Positions 5,135 through 11,798 of a stretch of 15,009 nucleotides of DNA are shown here, one piece after another; positions within the stretch are counted from its first letter, which is position 1; every line of letters starts with the position of its first letter. The position numbers were made by a program, and so were the translations under genes. The stretch comes from Pseudomonadota bacterium (GTDB taxonomy: Bacteria; Pseudomonadota; Alphaproteobacteria; Sphingomonadales; Sphingomonadaceae): NCBI GenBank assembly GCA_023417515.1, contig JAEZFL010000053.1, positions 1-15,009 on the forward strand, in the 5' to 3' direction. The notes below the pieces were generated by a model. The model worked only from the letters and a program-made list of their open reading frames with translations, was not told where the DNA came from and made no database searches.

Positions 5135-7030
5135 ATGGCTCGACCTTCCGCCGACCTCCAGGAGCAGCGCTTCCAGCTGCTGGTCAATGCGGTGGTCGAC
5201 TATGCCATCTACATGATCGACGCCGACGGCACGATCGCGACCTGGAATCCCGGCGCCAGGCGCTTCAAGGGCTATGAGGCCGAGGAGATTATCGGCCGCC
5301 CCTATGCGACCTTTTTCCTGCCCGAGGACCGTGAGGCGCGCCTGCCGCAGCGAATCCTCGCCACTGCGGCGAGCGAAGGCCGCTTCGAAGGCGAGGGCTG
5401 GCGCCTGCGCAAGGACGGGACGCGCTTCTGGGCGCATGTCGTGGTCGATGCGATCTACGATTCCGACCGCAACGTCGTCGGCTATGCCAAGATCACCCGC
5501 GACCTCACCGACAAGCGCGACGCCGCGGACGCGCTCAAGGAGAGCGAGGAGCGGTTCCGGATGCTCGTCCAGGGCGTCAGGGACTATGCCATCTACATGC
5601 TCGACCCCGACGGGCGGGTGACCAACTGGAATGCCGGCGCGGAGCTCATCAAGGGCTATTCGGCCGACGAGATCGTCGGCGAGCATTTCTCGCGCTTCTA
5701 TACCGAGGAGGACCGCGCCAGCGGCGAGCCGGCGCGGGCGCTGGAGACGGCGCACACCCAGGGCAAATATGAGAAAGAGGCGTGGCGGGTGCGCAAGGAC
5801 GGCAACCGCTTCTGGGCGAGCGTGCTGATCGACCCGATCTTCGACGAGGACGGCACGCTCAAGGGCTATGCCAAGATCACTCGCGACATTTCCGAGCGCA
5901 AGAAGGCCGAAGCGGAGCTCGAGGAAGCGCGCATCGCTCTCCAGCAGGCGCAGAAGCTGCAGGCGCTCGGCGAGCTCACCGGCGGCATCGCCCACGATTT
6001 CAACAATCTGCTGACGGTGATCCGCGGCTCGGCCGAGCTTCTCCTGCGTCCGGGGCTCAGCGCCGAGAAGCGCGAGCGCTATCTGGGCTCGATCATCGAG
6101 ACGGCGGACCGGGCGACCGCGCTCACCAGCCACCTTCTCGCCTTCGGCCGGCGCCAGGCGCTGAAGCCGGAAGTGCTTCAGCTGAACGTCCGCCTCGATG
6201 CCTTTGCGGAGATGGTCCAGCGCACCTTCGGAAGCAAATATGAGGTGACGATCGACCTCGACCCCGAGCTGTGGCTGGTCGAGGTCGACGTCGCTCAGCT
6301 CGAGATCGCACTGCTCAACGCTGCGATCAATTCCCGCGACGCGATGCCCGACGGCGGCAGGCTGGTCCTGCGCACGCGCAACCGGCCCGAGAGCGACGAG
6401 GTTGCGGTCGAGGTCGAGGACGATGGCGAGGGCATGTCGGAGGAGATCGTCGAGCGAGTCTTCGAGCCGTTCTTCACGACCAAGCCGGTCGGCAAGGGGA
6501 CCGGGCTCGGCCTGTCGCAGATCCACGGCTTCGCCGCCCAGACCGGCGGACGGGCGGAAATCACCTCGAGCCCCGGCGAAGGGACTCGGCTGGCCATCGT
6601 CCTTCCGCGCAGCCACAAGGCCGAGGAGGAGGACGAGGCCGCCGAGGCTCCGACCCTGCCCTTTGCCGGACTGCGCGTCTTGCTGGTCGAGGACAATGAG
6701 CAGGTTCGCCGCTTCGCCGAGCATCTGCTCGAGGAAATGCATTGCGAGGTGACGAGCGCGCAATCGGGCGAGGCGGCGCTGGCCGTTTTGGGCAAGGAGA
6801 GCTTCGACCTCCTGTTCACCGACGTGGTGATGCCGGGAATGAGCGGAATCGAGCTCGCCAACCGGGTCAGGAAGGAATTCCCCGACCTGCCGATCCTGCT
6901 CGCCAGCGGCTATAGCGAGGAGGTCGTGCGCGGCGCGGCCAACAAGTTCCGAATGATCTCGAAGCCCTATGGCCTGGCGTCGGTAAGCCAGGCCTTCGGG
7001 GAGATCATCCCGAGCCAGGCCGCCGCCTAG
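5135..7030 (+). CDS. PAS-PAS hybrid sensor histidine kinase with receiver domain
   Basis: A 631-residue soluble hybrid kinase without membrane segments. Order: PAS 1 (about 12-125), PAS 2 (about 140-253), a coiled helix (255-275), HisKA with phosphoacceptor His287 in GGIAHDFNN, an HATPase domain with N-box LNAAINSRDAM (394-404), G1 DDGEGM (429-434), F-box FEPFFTTK and G2 GKGTGLGL (453-460), and a C-terminal receiver (about 513-628) with phosphoacceptor Asp563 in FTDVVMPGMSG and Lys610. It should autophosphorylate at His287 and pass phosphate to Asp563 or to another receiver. The signal is presumably cytosolic. The PAS domains lack the LOV cysteine motif, so blue-light sensing is not supported. 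The two PAS copies align without gaps. ATG at 5135 gives a family-like start; the frame is open back to 4925 but that part overlaps the fdxA start. There is no response regulator next door. Confidence 0.93.
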   Translation: MARPSADLQEQRFQLLVNAVVDYAIYMIDADGTIATWNPGARRFKGYEAEEIIGRPYATFFLPEDREARLPQRILATAASEGRFEGEGWRLRKDGTRFWAHVVVDAIYDSDRNVVGYAKITRDLTDKRDAADALKESEERFRMLVQGVRDYAIYMLDPDGRVTNWNAGAELIKGYSADEIVGEHFSRFYTEEDRASGEPARALETAHTQGKYEKEAWRVRKDGNRFWASVLIDPIFDEDGTLKGYAKITRDISERKKAEAELEEARIALQQAQKLQALGELTGGIAHDFNNLLTVIRGSAELLLRPGLSAEKRERYLGSIIETADRATALTSHLLAFGRRQALKPEVLQLNVRLDAFAEMVQRTFGSKYEVTIDLDPELWLVEVDVAQLEIALLNAAINSRDAMPDGGRLVLRTRNRPESDEVAVEVEDDGEGMSEEIVERVFEPFFTTKPVGKGTGLGLSQIHGFAAQTGGRAEITSSPGEGTRLAIVLPRSHKAEEEDEAAEAPTLPFAGLRVLLVEDNEQVRRFAEHLLEEMHCEVTSAQSGEAALAVLGKESFDLLFTDVVMPGMSGIELANRVRKEFPDLPILLASGYSEEVVRGAANKFRMISKPYGLASVSQAFGEIIPSQAAA

Positions 7031-7061
7031 CGGTTGCGAGGCGGGGGCAATCTGGCGAAAC

Positions 7062-7385
7062 CTAGAAGTCGATCTCGCTGTAAAGGGTTCGAGCCTCGGC
7101 CGGGGGGCCGCGGCGGGCGGGGAGCGCCTCGATCCTGAGGACTCGCACCTTGCCGTGAACCGCGAAGCTCAGCACGTCGCCGATGCCGACCGGCGCGTGG
7201 CTTCGGTCGATGACCCGCCCGTTGATCCGAAGGCGGCCTTGCTCCGCAATCGCCTGCGCCGCCGAGCGGGTCTTCACGATCCGCGCGAACCACAGATACT
7301 TGTCGAGCCTGAGGCGCGCCGCGCCCGGATCAGCCACGCGCCAGTCCGGCGAGCGCTGCGAAAGCGGGCGAGACGGGCCCGGCAT
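7062..7385 (-). CDS. S4-domain RNA-binding protein, Hsp15-like
   Basis: A 107-residue protein with an S4 RNA-binding domain (about 25-70). RLRLDKYLWFARIVKTRSAAQ, followed by GRLRINGRVID, is the standard alpha-L RNA-binding fold, and VRVLRIEALPARRGPPAEA follows as in the Hsp15 (HslR) family, which binds free 50S subunits carrying stalled nascent chains. This protein lacks the long basic C-terminal tail of Escherichia coli Hsp15, so that exact role is not assured. Two starts are possible. ATG at 7385 has AAGGA close upstream and overlaps the helicase gene by 56 bases. GTG at 7337 forms the overlap GTGGCTGA with the helicase stop and would give 91 residues starting at the S4 domain. In either case translation is likely coupled to the helicase gene, and the two form an operon. 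Confidence 0.88.
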   Translation of the reverse strand: MPGPSRPLSQRSPDWRVADPGAARLRLDKYLWFARIVKTRSAAQAIAEQGRLRINGRVIDRSHAPVGIGDVLSFAVHGKVRVLRIEALPARRGPPAEARTLYSEIDF

Positions 7386-9867
7386 GGTCCTTGCGGCGGC
7401 GCGCGCGGCCTCGCCACACCCAGGCGCGCTCGTCGCCCTCGGCGCGGAAGCCGACATCGCGCATCAGCTTGGCGACCGCATCGGGGGTCAGGCCGAGCGA
7501 GGTGACGAGGGCGTCGTTGACCACCGCCTCCTGCTTGCCGGCGCGCGCTTCATGGGCATGGGCTGCCATCCGCTCGGCCATGTCGACTCGAAGCAATTGC
7601 GGCCCGACACGCCGGAAGCCGAGACGGGCGGTTGCGGAGACGTCTCCATTCGCGGGAAGCACGACCGAGCCGGGCGGCGGCAGCCAGGGCATGTCGGCAC
7701 CGGCCGCGGCGGCGCGGAGGGCGGCGCGCCAGCGCATCGGCTCCGGTTTCAGGACGGCCGGCATGAACAGGTCGAGGGCGCCAATGCGGATGCCGCTCGC
7801 GTGGAGCTTGCGCCGGTGCCCGCGGTCGAGCGCCTCGAGCGGGTGCGCCACCGCCTCGCGGGCGATGATTCCGCCTTCGTCGACCAGCATCGCCAGAACC
7901 GCTCGAAGGGCCGGCGGCGCGGCGGCGTCCTGGCCCGAAATGCCGGCCTGGCGGAGCGGCGCGAGGCTGCGCTCGACCTGGTGCGCGACCCACGCCTTGA
8001 GGCGGTCGATCACGGCGTTTCGGCCGCGCTCCGAGACGCTGTCGATCCGGCGGTCGAGCTGGACCCGGGGGCTGAGCAGGTTCTTGCCGGGCACCAGATT
8101 CGCGACCTCGTGGCCGCGCCATAGAATGGCCGGCGGCAGCGACGGCTCGCTGCGCAGCGAGAAATGGTCGTCGGTGTCGGCGACGAGCGCGGCGGCGCGC
8201 TTCTCATATTCGCCGGCAAGACGGCGCTCGGCGGTGGCGAGAAGCATCTTGCGGTCGGCATGCTTCGCAGTCGGGTCCACTTCGAAACGGAAGCCCTGGA
8301 GCTTGCCGATCGCGTAGCTTCCGACGGTGACCTCGCCCTGCTCGTCGACGATCACCGGATGCTCGTCGGCGCCGCCCTTGCGGCCGAGGTCCTTCAGCAG
8401 GACCGAGGTTCGGCGGTCGACGAAGCGCTGGGTCAGCCGCTCGTGGAGCGCGTCCGACAATTTCTCCTCGATTCCGCGGGCGCGCTCCGCCATCTCGGCC
8501 GGCTCGTGAAGCCAGTCGTGGCGGTGGGCGATATAGGCCCAGGTGCGCACCCCGGCGAGGCGGTCGGCCAGGGTGTCGATGTCGCCCTGGACATTGTCGA
8601 GGCGGGCAAGCTGCTCGCCATACCAGGATTGCGGGATCCGGTGGTCGCCCTGGTTCAGGAACTCGAACAGGCGCGCGACGAGGCGGCCATGCTGCTCGGT
8701 GCCGGTCTTGCGGAAGTCGGGCAGGCCGCAGGCGGCCCACAGCCGCCGAACCGCCCGCTCGCCGCGCACCTGGCCGGCGACGGCGGGGTCAATGGCGAGC
8801 GACTTGAGCACCGCCAGATCGACCGCTTCCGGAGCGGCGCGCAGTCCGGGCCGATCGGGACGGCGTTCCAGCGAGCGGATCAGCCCGTCGACGCTTCGAT
8901 AATCGGGGTCGCCGTCGCGCCAGTAGAGGAAGTCCAGCGGCGCGAACTTGTGGTTCTCGATCGCGTCGATCTCGTCCTCGCGGAACTCGGCGAGCGCCTC
9001 GCCCTCGATATTGAGAGTGCCGAACGTGCCGTCGCGCTGGTGGCGCCCGGCGCGGCCGGCGATCTGGGCCATCTCGGCCGGAGTCAGCCGGCGCCGACGG
9101 CGGCCGTCGAACTTGGAAAGGCCGGCGAAGGCGACATGGGCGACGTCCATGTTGAGGCCCATGCCGATCGCGTCGGTGGCGACGAGATAGTCGACCTCGC
9201 CGGCCTGGAACATCTCGACCTGGGCGTTGCGGGTGCGTGGGCTGAGAGCCCCCATCACCACCGCCGCGCCGCCGCGCATGCGCCTCAATGCCTCGGCGAC
9301 CGCATAGACCTGGTCGGCGGAGAAGGCGACGATCGCCGACCGCGGCGGCAAGCGGGAGAGCTTGGCGGCGCCGGCATAAGAGAGAGTCGAGAAGCGCGGG
9401 CGGCTGATGATCTCCGTCTTGGGAAGAAGCGAACGCACCATCGGCGCGAGGCTTTCGGAGCCGAGGATCATCGTCTCCTCGCGGCCGCGGGCGTTGAGCA
9501 GCCGGTCGGTGAACACATGGCCCCGCTCGGGATCGATTCCGAGCTGCGCCTCGTCGATGGCGACGAAGGCGAAGTCCCTGCGGAGGTCGTTTTCCTCCTT
9601 GCCGCGCACAGGCATGGATTCGGCGGTCGTCAGGAACCAGCGCGCCTGGGGCGGAAGGATCTTCTCCTCGCCGGTGATCAGCGCGACCTCGTTCGGTCCC
9701 TTGATCCTGACGACCCGGTCATAGACCTCGCGCGCGAGAAGGCGGAGCGGGAAGCCGATGAGGCCGGAGGAATGGCCGCACATCCGCTCGACGGCGAGAT
9801 GGGTCTTGCCGGTGTTGGTCGGGCCCAGGACGGCCTTGACGGTCGAGTGCCCCAAGTCCTTCATCAT
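7330..9867 (-). CDS. SUV3-like DEAD/DEAH-box RNA helicase
   Basis: An 845-residue superfamily 2 helicase of the SUV3/MgpS type. Walker A is GPTNTGKT (15-22), motif II is DEAQ (105-108), motif V is ATDAIGMGLNM (230-240) and motif VI is QIAGRAGR (268-275). GFPLRLLAREVYD after Walker A is typical of mitochondrial SUV3 and its alphaproteobacterial relatives, which unwind RNA with the degradosome or act in rRNA metabolism. The two RecA-like lobes cover about 1-330. The remaining 500 residues are Arg/Ala-rich and helical, much longer than in eukaryotic SUV3, and end in a basic segment WVWRGRARRRKDH. ATG at 9867 is chosen because the conserved fold begins there; AGGG lies right upstream, so the second ATG at 9864 is also possible. 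The open frame to 10308 only crosses a palindromic repeat. It overlaps the S4 gene downstream. Confidence 0.9.
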   Translation of the reverse strand: MMKDLGHSTVKAVLGPTNTGKTHLAVERMCGHSSGLIGFPLRLLAREVYDRVVRIKGPNEVALITGEEKILPPQARWFLTTAESMPVRGKEENDLRRDFAFVAIDEAQLGIDPERGHVFTDRLLNARGREETMILGSESLAPMVRSLLPKTEIISRPRFSTLSYAGAAKLSRLPPRSAIVAFSADQVYAVAEALRRMRGGAAVVMGALSPRTRNAQVEMFQAGEVDYLVATDAIGMGLNMDVAHVAFAGLSKFDGRRRRRLTPAEMAQIAGRAGRHQRDGTFGTLNIEGEALAEFREDEIDAIENHKFAPLDFLYWRDGDPDYRSVDGLIRSLERRPDRPGLRAAPEAVDLAVLKSLAIDPAVAGQVRGERAVRRLWAACGLPDFRKTGTEQHGRLVARLFEFLNQGDHRIPQSWYGEQLARLDNVQGDIDTLADRLAGVRTWAYIAHRHDWLHEPAEMAERARGIEEKLSDALHERLTQRFVDRRTSVLLKDLGRKGGADEHPVIVDEQGEVTVGSYAIGKLQGFRFEVDPTAKHADRKMLLATAERRLAGEYEKRAAALVADTDDHFSLRSEPSLPPAILWRGHEVANLVPGKNLLSPRVQLDRRIDSVSERGRNAVIDRLKAWVAHQVERSLAPLRQAGISGQDAAAPPALRAVLAMLVDEGGIIAREAVAHPLEALDRGHRRKLHASGIRIGALDLFMPAVLKPEPMRWRAALRAAAAGADMPWLPPPGSVVLPANGDVSATARLGFRRVGPQLLRVDMAERMAAHAHEARAGKQEAVVNDALVTSLGLTPDAVAKLMRDVGFRAEGDERAWVWRGRARRRKDHAGPVSPAFAALAGLARG

Positions 9868-9877
9868 CCCTAGATTG

Positions 9878-9891
9878 GGCGAACGTTCGCC
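9878..9891. promoter_or_regulatory. Perfect 14-bp palindrome before the helicase gene
   Basis: GGCGAACGTTCGCC is a perfect palindrome located 10 bases upstream of the helicase ATG at 9867. Its place and symmetry fit an operator for a dimeric repressor, or an RNA hairpin close to the start codon. It does not match the alphaproteobacterial LexA box GTTC-N7-GTTC. The binding factor, if any, is unknown. Confidence 0.35.
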
Positions 9892-9914
9892 AAGCGCAAT
9901 CTTTCCGAAGGATT

Positions 9915-10059
9915 CCTCCCCCAGCTCGCTGGGGGAGGAGGACCATGCGAAGCATGGTGGAGGGGCGCGAGCAAAGCGAGCGTCTTGAAGAAAGACCGCC
10001 TGCGGCGGCCCCTCCACCATCCTTCGGATGGTCCCCCTCCCCGGCAAATGCCGGGGAGG
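9915..10059. repeat. Large palindromic element with compensatory changes
   Basis: Two 52-base arms, 9915-9966 and 10008-10059, are inverted near-copies around a 41-base centre. Each arm contains two smaller hairpins: CCTCCCC/GGGGAGG with variable loops, and a CCAT..ATGG stem. In the latter the left copy reads CCATGCGAAGCATGG and the right CCATCCGAAGGATGG, so a base pair changed on both sides. The centre holds a GAGCAAAGCGAGCG stretch and a CCGCCTGCGGCGG hairpin. It fills most of the 282-base gap between the helicase and peptidase genes and has no coding capacity. A fragment recurs at 3-41. Confidence 0.75.
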
Positions 10060-10088
10060 ACAGATTATCCGTAACGCGGCTTTAACCA

Positions 10089-10119
10089 TTGACGCGCAGA
10101 GGGTGGAAAGCAGTAAGCT
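10089..10119 (+). promoter_or_regulatory. Candidate promoter of the M23 peptidase gene
   Basis: TTGACG (10089-10094) is a strong -35 box. A weak -10 box, TAAGCT (10114-10119), stands 19 bases away, or AGTAAG (10112-10117) at 17 bases. The position, about 30 bases before the start codon and right after the palindromic element, fits the peptidase gene promoter. Confidence 0.35.
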
Positions 10120-10149
10120 CTTGATATTCAGCGCGAGGGGCTGAGCGGC

Positions 10150-11676
10150 TTGTACCAGTTCAGGGAATTCGCCCCGGCAGGGAATGCCCCGGCCGCGCGG
10201 CTGCGCGGGACCGGCGCGTTCGGCATGCCGGTGCCCGGAGCCAAGGCCGCCGCGCCGAGGCCGTTCTCCCTCGTCGTCGATCTCGGCAGCGGCATCGGCT
10301 CGCGCCAATGGCTGCGCGGCCTCGCCACCTGCGGCGCCCTGTGCTTCGCGGCCTGGTCCTTCTGGCCGGCGATGGCGACCACCCCCGGTCTCAGCCCGCC
10401 GCCGCTGACGCCCGATCTACGCATGGAGAATGACGCGCTGGCCATCGCTCCGGCCGCATTCGGAAGCGCCACCGGCCGCCGGATGGCGCCGACCGACGCG
10501 GTCCAGCCGCTCGCCGACGCGCCCGAGCGGCCGACCATCGACATCCGAGCGACCCTGGCCGGCGCCGGCGACATCGTCGCGACGTTGACTCGCTCCGGCG
10601 TCAGTCGCGACGAGGCTCAGGCGATCGCGGCGATGGTCTCCGGGGTTGTGCCGCTCAATGACATCGCCGCCGGCACCTTGCTCGACCTTCGCCTCGGCCG
10701 CCGGCTCGGCATGACCTCGCCCCGGCCGATCGAGCGGCTCGCGCTGCGCGCCACGTTCGGAATGAAGATCGAGATCCGGCGCGTCGGCGGCCAGCTCGTG
10801 CTCAACCGCCAGCCGATCGACGTCGACTCGACACCGCTGCGAATCCAGGGAACGATCGGCGGCAGCCTCTACCGCTCCGCCCGCGCCGCCGGCGTTCCGC
10901 CGCGCGTCGTCGAGGCCTATATCCGAGCGCTTGCCGGCCATGTCGGAGTGCCCGGAGGCCTTGGCGCCGGCGACCGTTTCGACATCATCGTCGAGCATCG
11001 CCGCGCCGCCACCGGCGAGACCCAGACCGGCGCGCTCCTTTATGTCGGGCTCGACCGCGCGACCGGCCGCGATATCCAGCTCATGCAATGGACGATCGGC
11101 GGCCGCTCGCAATGGCTGGAAGCGTCCGGAGTCGGCCGCGAAAGCAGCAACGGCTTCAGGATGCCGGTCCACGGCCGGGTCACCTCCAATTTCGGCCGCC
11201 GGGTCCACCCGATCCTGCGCTACGCCCGATTCCATGCCGGCATCGATTTCGGCGCGCCCTACGGCGCCCCGGTCATGGCCGCGGCGAGCGGGCAGGTGAC
11301 GTCGGCGGGCTGGCAGGGCGGCTATGGCCGCGCGGTCAAGATCAGCCACGGCGGCGGCATCCAGACCCTCTATGGGCATATGAGCAGCCTCGCCGTGGCG
11401 CCGGGCCAGCAGGTCGTCGCCGGCCAGGTCATCGGCCATGTCGGCTCGTCGGGCTTCTCGACCGGCCCGCACCTCCATTACGAGCTTCACCGCAACGGCA
11501 CGCCTATCGACCCGGCCTCGTTCCGCTTCACCACCCGCGCGGCCCTGGCCGGCGGCGAGCTCGCATCCTTCCGGGCGCGCATGCAGAGCCTGCTCGCGAC
11601 CCCGGTGGGCGCTGCGCCGGCGGCGGACCGGGTAACGTTCGCGGGTGCGGGCAGTAGCCAGACGGGTCTGCGATAA
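10150..11676 (+). CDS. M23 family peptidoglycan metallopeptidase
   Basis: A 508-residue cell-wall endopeptidase, probably anchored in the inner membrane with the enzyme in the periplasm. A cytoplasmic N-terminus is followed by one membrane segment (about 54-77), a variable linker, a substrate-side domain (about 130-335) of the kind seen in OpgP/MepM-like proteins, and the LytM/M23 domain (about 338-455). Zinc ligands by family comparison are His362 and Asp366 in HAGID, and His443 in HLHYEL; His410 (LYGH) and His441 are the expected catalytic histidines. All are present, so it should be active on peptide cross-links. The TTG start has GAGGGG at 10135-10140 nine bases upstream; the first in-frame ATG (residue 26) lies later and has no better site. 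It is divergent from the helicase and convergent with the HerA-like gene. Confidence 0.9.
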   Translation: MYQFREFAPAGNAPAARLRGTGAFGMPVPGAKAAAPRPFSLVVDLGSGIGSRQWLRGLATCGALCFAAWSFWPAMATTPGLSPPPLTPDLRMENDALAIAPAAFGSATGRRMAPTDAVQPLADAPERPTIDIRATLAGAGDIVATLTRSGVSRDEAQAIAAMVSGVVPLNDIAAGTLLDLRLGRRLGMTSPRPIERLALRATFGMKIEIRRVGGQLVLNRQPIDVDSTPLRIQGTIGGSLYRSARAAGVPPRVVEAYIRALAGHVGVPGGLGAGDRFDIIVEHRRAATGETQTGALLYVGLDRATGRDIQLMQWTIGGRSQWLEASGVGRESSNGFRMPVHGRVTSNFGRRVHPILRYARFHAGIDFGAPYGAPVMAAASGQVTSAGWQGGYGRAVKISHGGGIQTLYGHMSSLAVAPGQQVVAGQVIGHVGSSGFSTGPHLHYELHRNGTPIDPASFRFTTRAALAGGELASFRARMQSLLATPVGAAPAADRVTFAGAGSSQTGLR

Positions 11677-11683
11677 GCAACAG

Positions 11684-11770
11684 CCGTTCGGCCTGAGCCT
11701 GTCGAAGGCCTGCCTTTCCTTCTTACGATCGAAAGGAAGGACAGGGCTTCGACAAGCTCAGCCCGAACGG
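11684..11770. repeat. Long inverted repeat between convergent genes
   Basis: The arms 11684-11722 and 11731-11770 are inverted near-copies of about 39 bases around an eight-base centre, beginning CCGTTCGG and ending CCGAACGG. It lies between the ends of the M23 peptidase gene and the HerA-like gene. It could fold into one long hairpin in either transcript and so serve as a bidirectional terminator. A similar GAGC..TGTCGAAG palindrome is, as I recall, common in sphingomonad genomes. Confidence 0.65.
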
Positions 11771-11798
11771 TGATTGAGGTCTGAGTGTTTCGGGGTGC

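Noticed and set aside
5063..6763. Long minus-strand open frame of 566 codons opposite the histidine kinase gene.
   Set aside because: It is the antisense shadow of a clear kinase with all catalytic motifs. High GC content makes such frames common, and its translation shows no family motif.
5135..7030. Kinase as a blue-light LOV sensor.
   Set aside because: Neither PAS domain contains the photoactive cysteine motif (NCRFLQ-type). They are general PAS S-box domains.
8164..9873. Long plus-strand open frame of 569 codons opposite the helicase gene.
   Set aside because: Antisense shadow of the SUV3-like helicase, whose Walker and motif VI sequences are intact. The shadow product is low-complexity and shows no recognisable domain.
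4440..10059. Short repeated hairpins as a CRISPR array.
   Set aside because: The repeats are palindromic elements in separate spacers, not evenly spaced direct repeats with unique spacers, and no cas gene is present.
9868..10308. N-terminal extension of the helicase by about 147 residues.
   Set aside because: The extension translates a palindromic repeat and the start of the divergent peptidase gene. The conserved helicase fold begins at the ATG at 9867.
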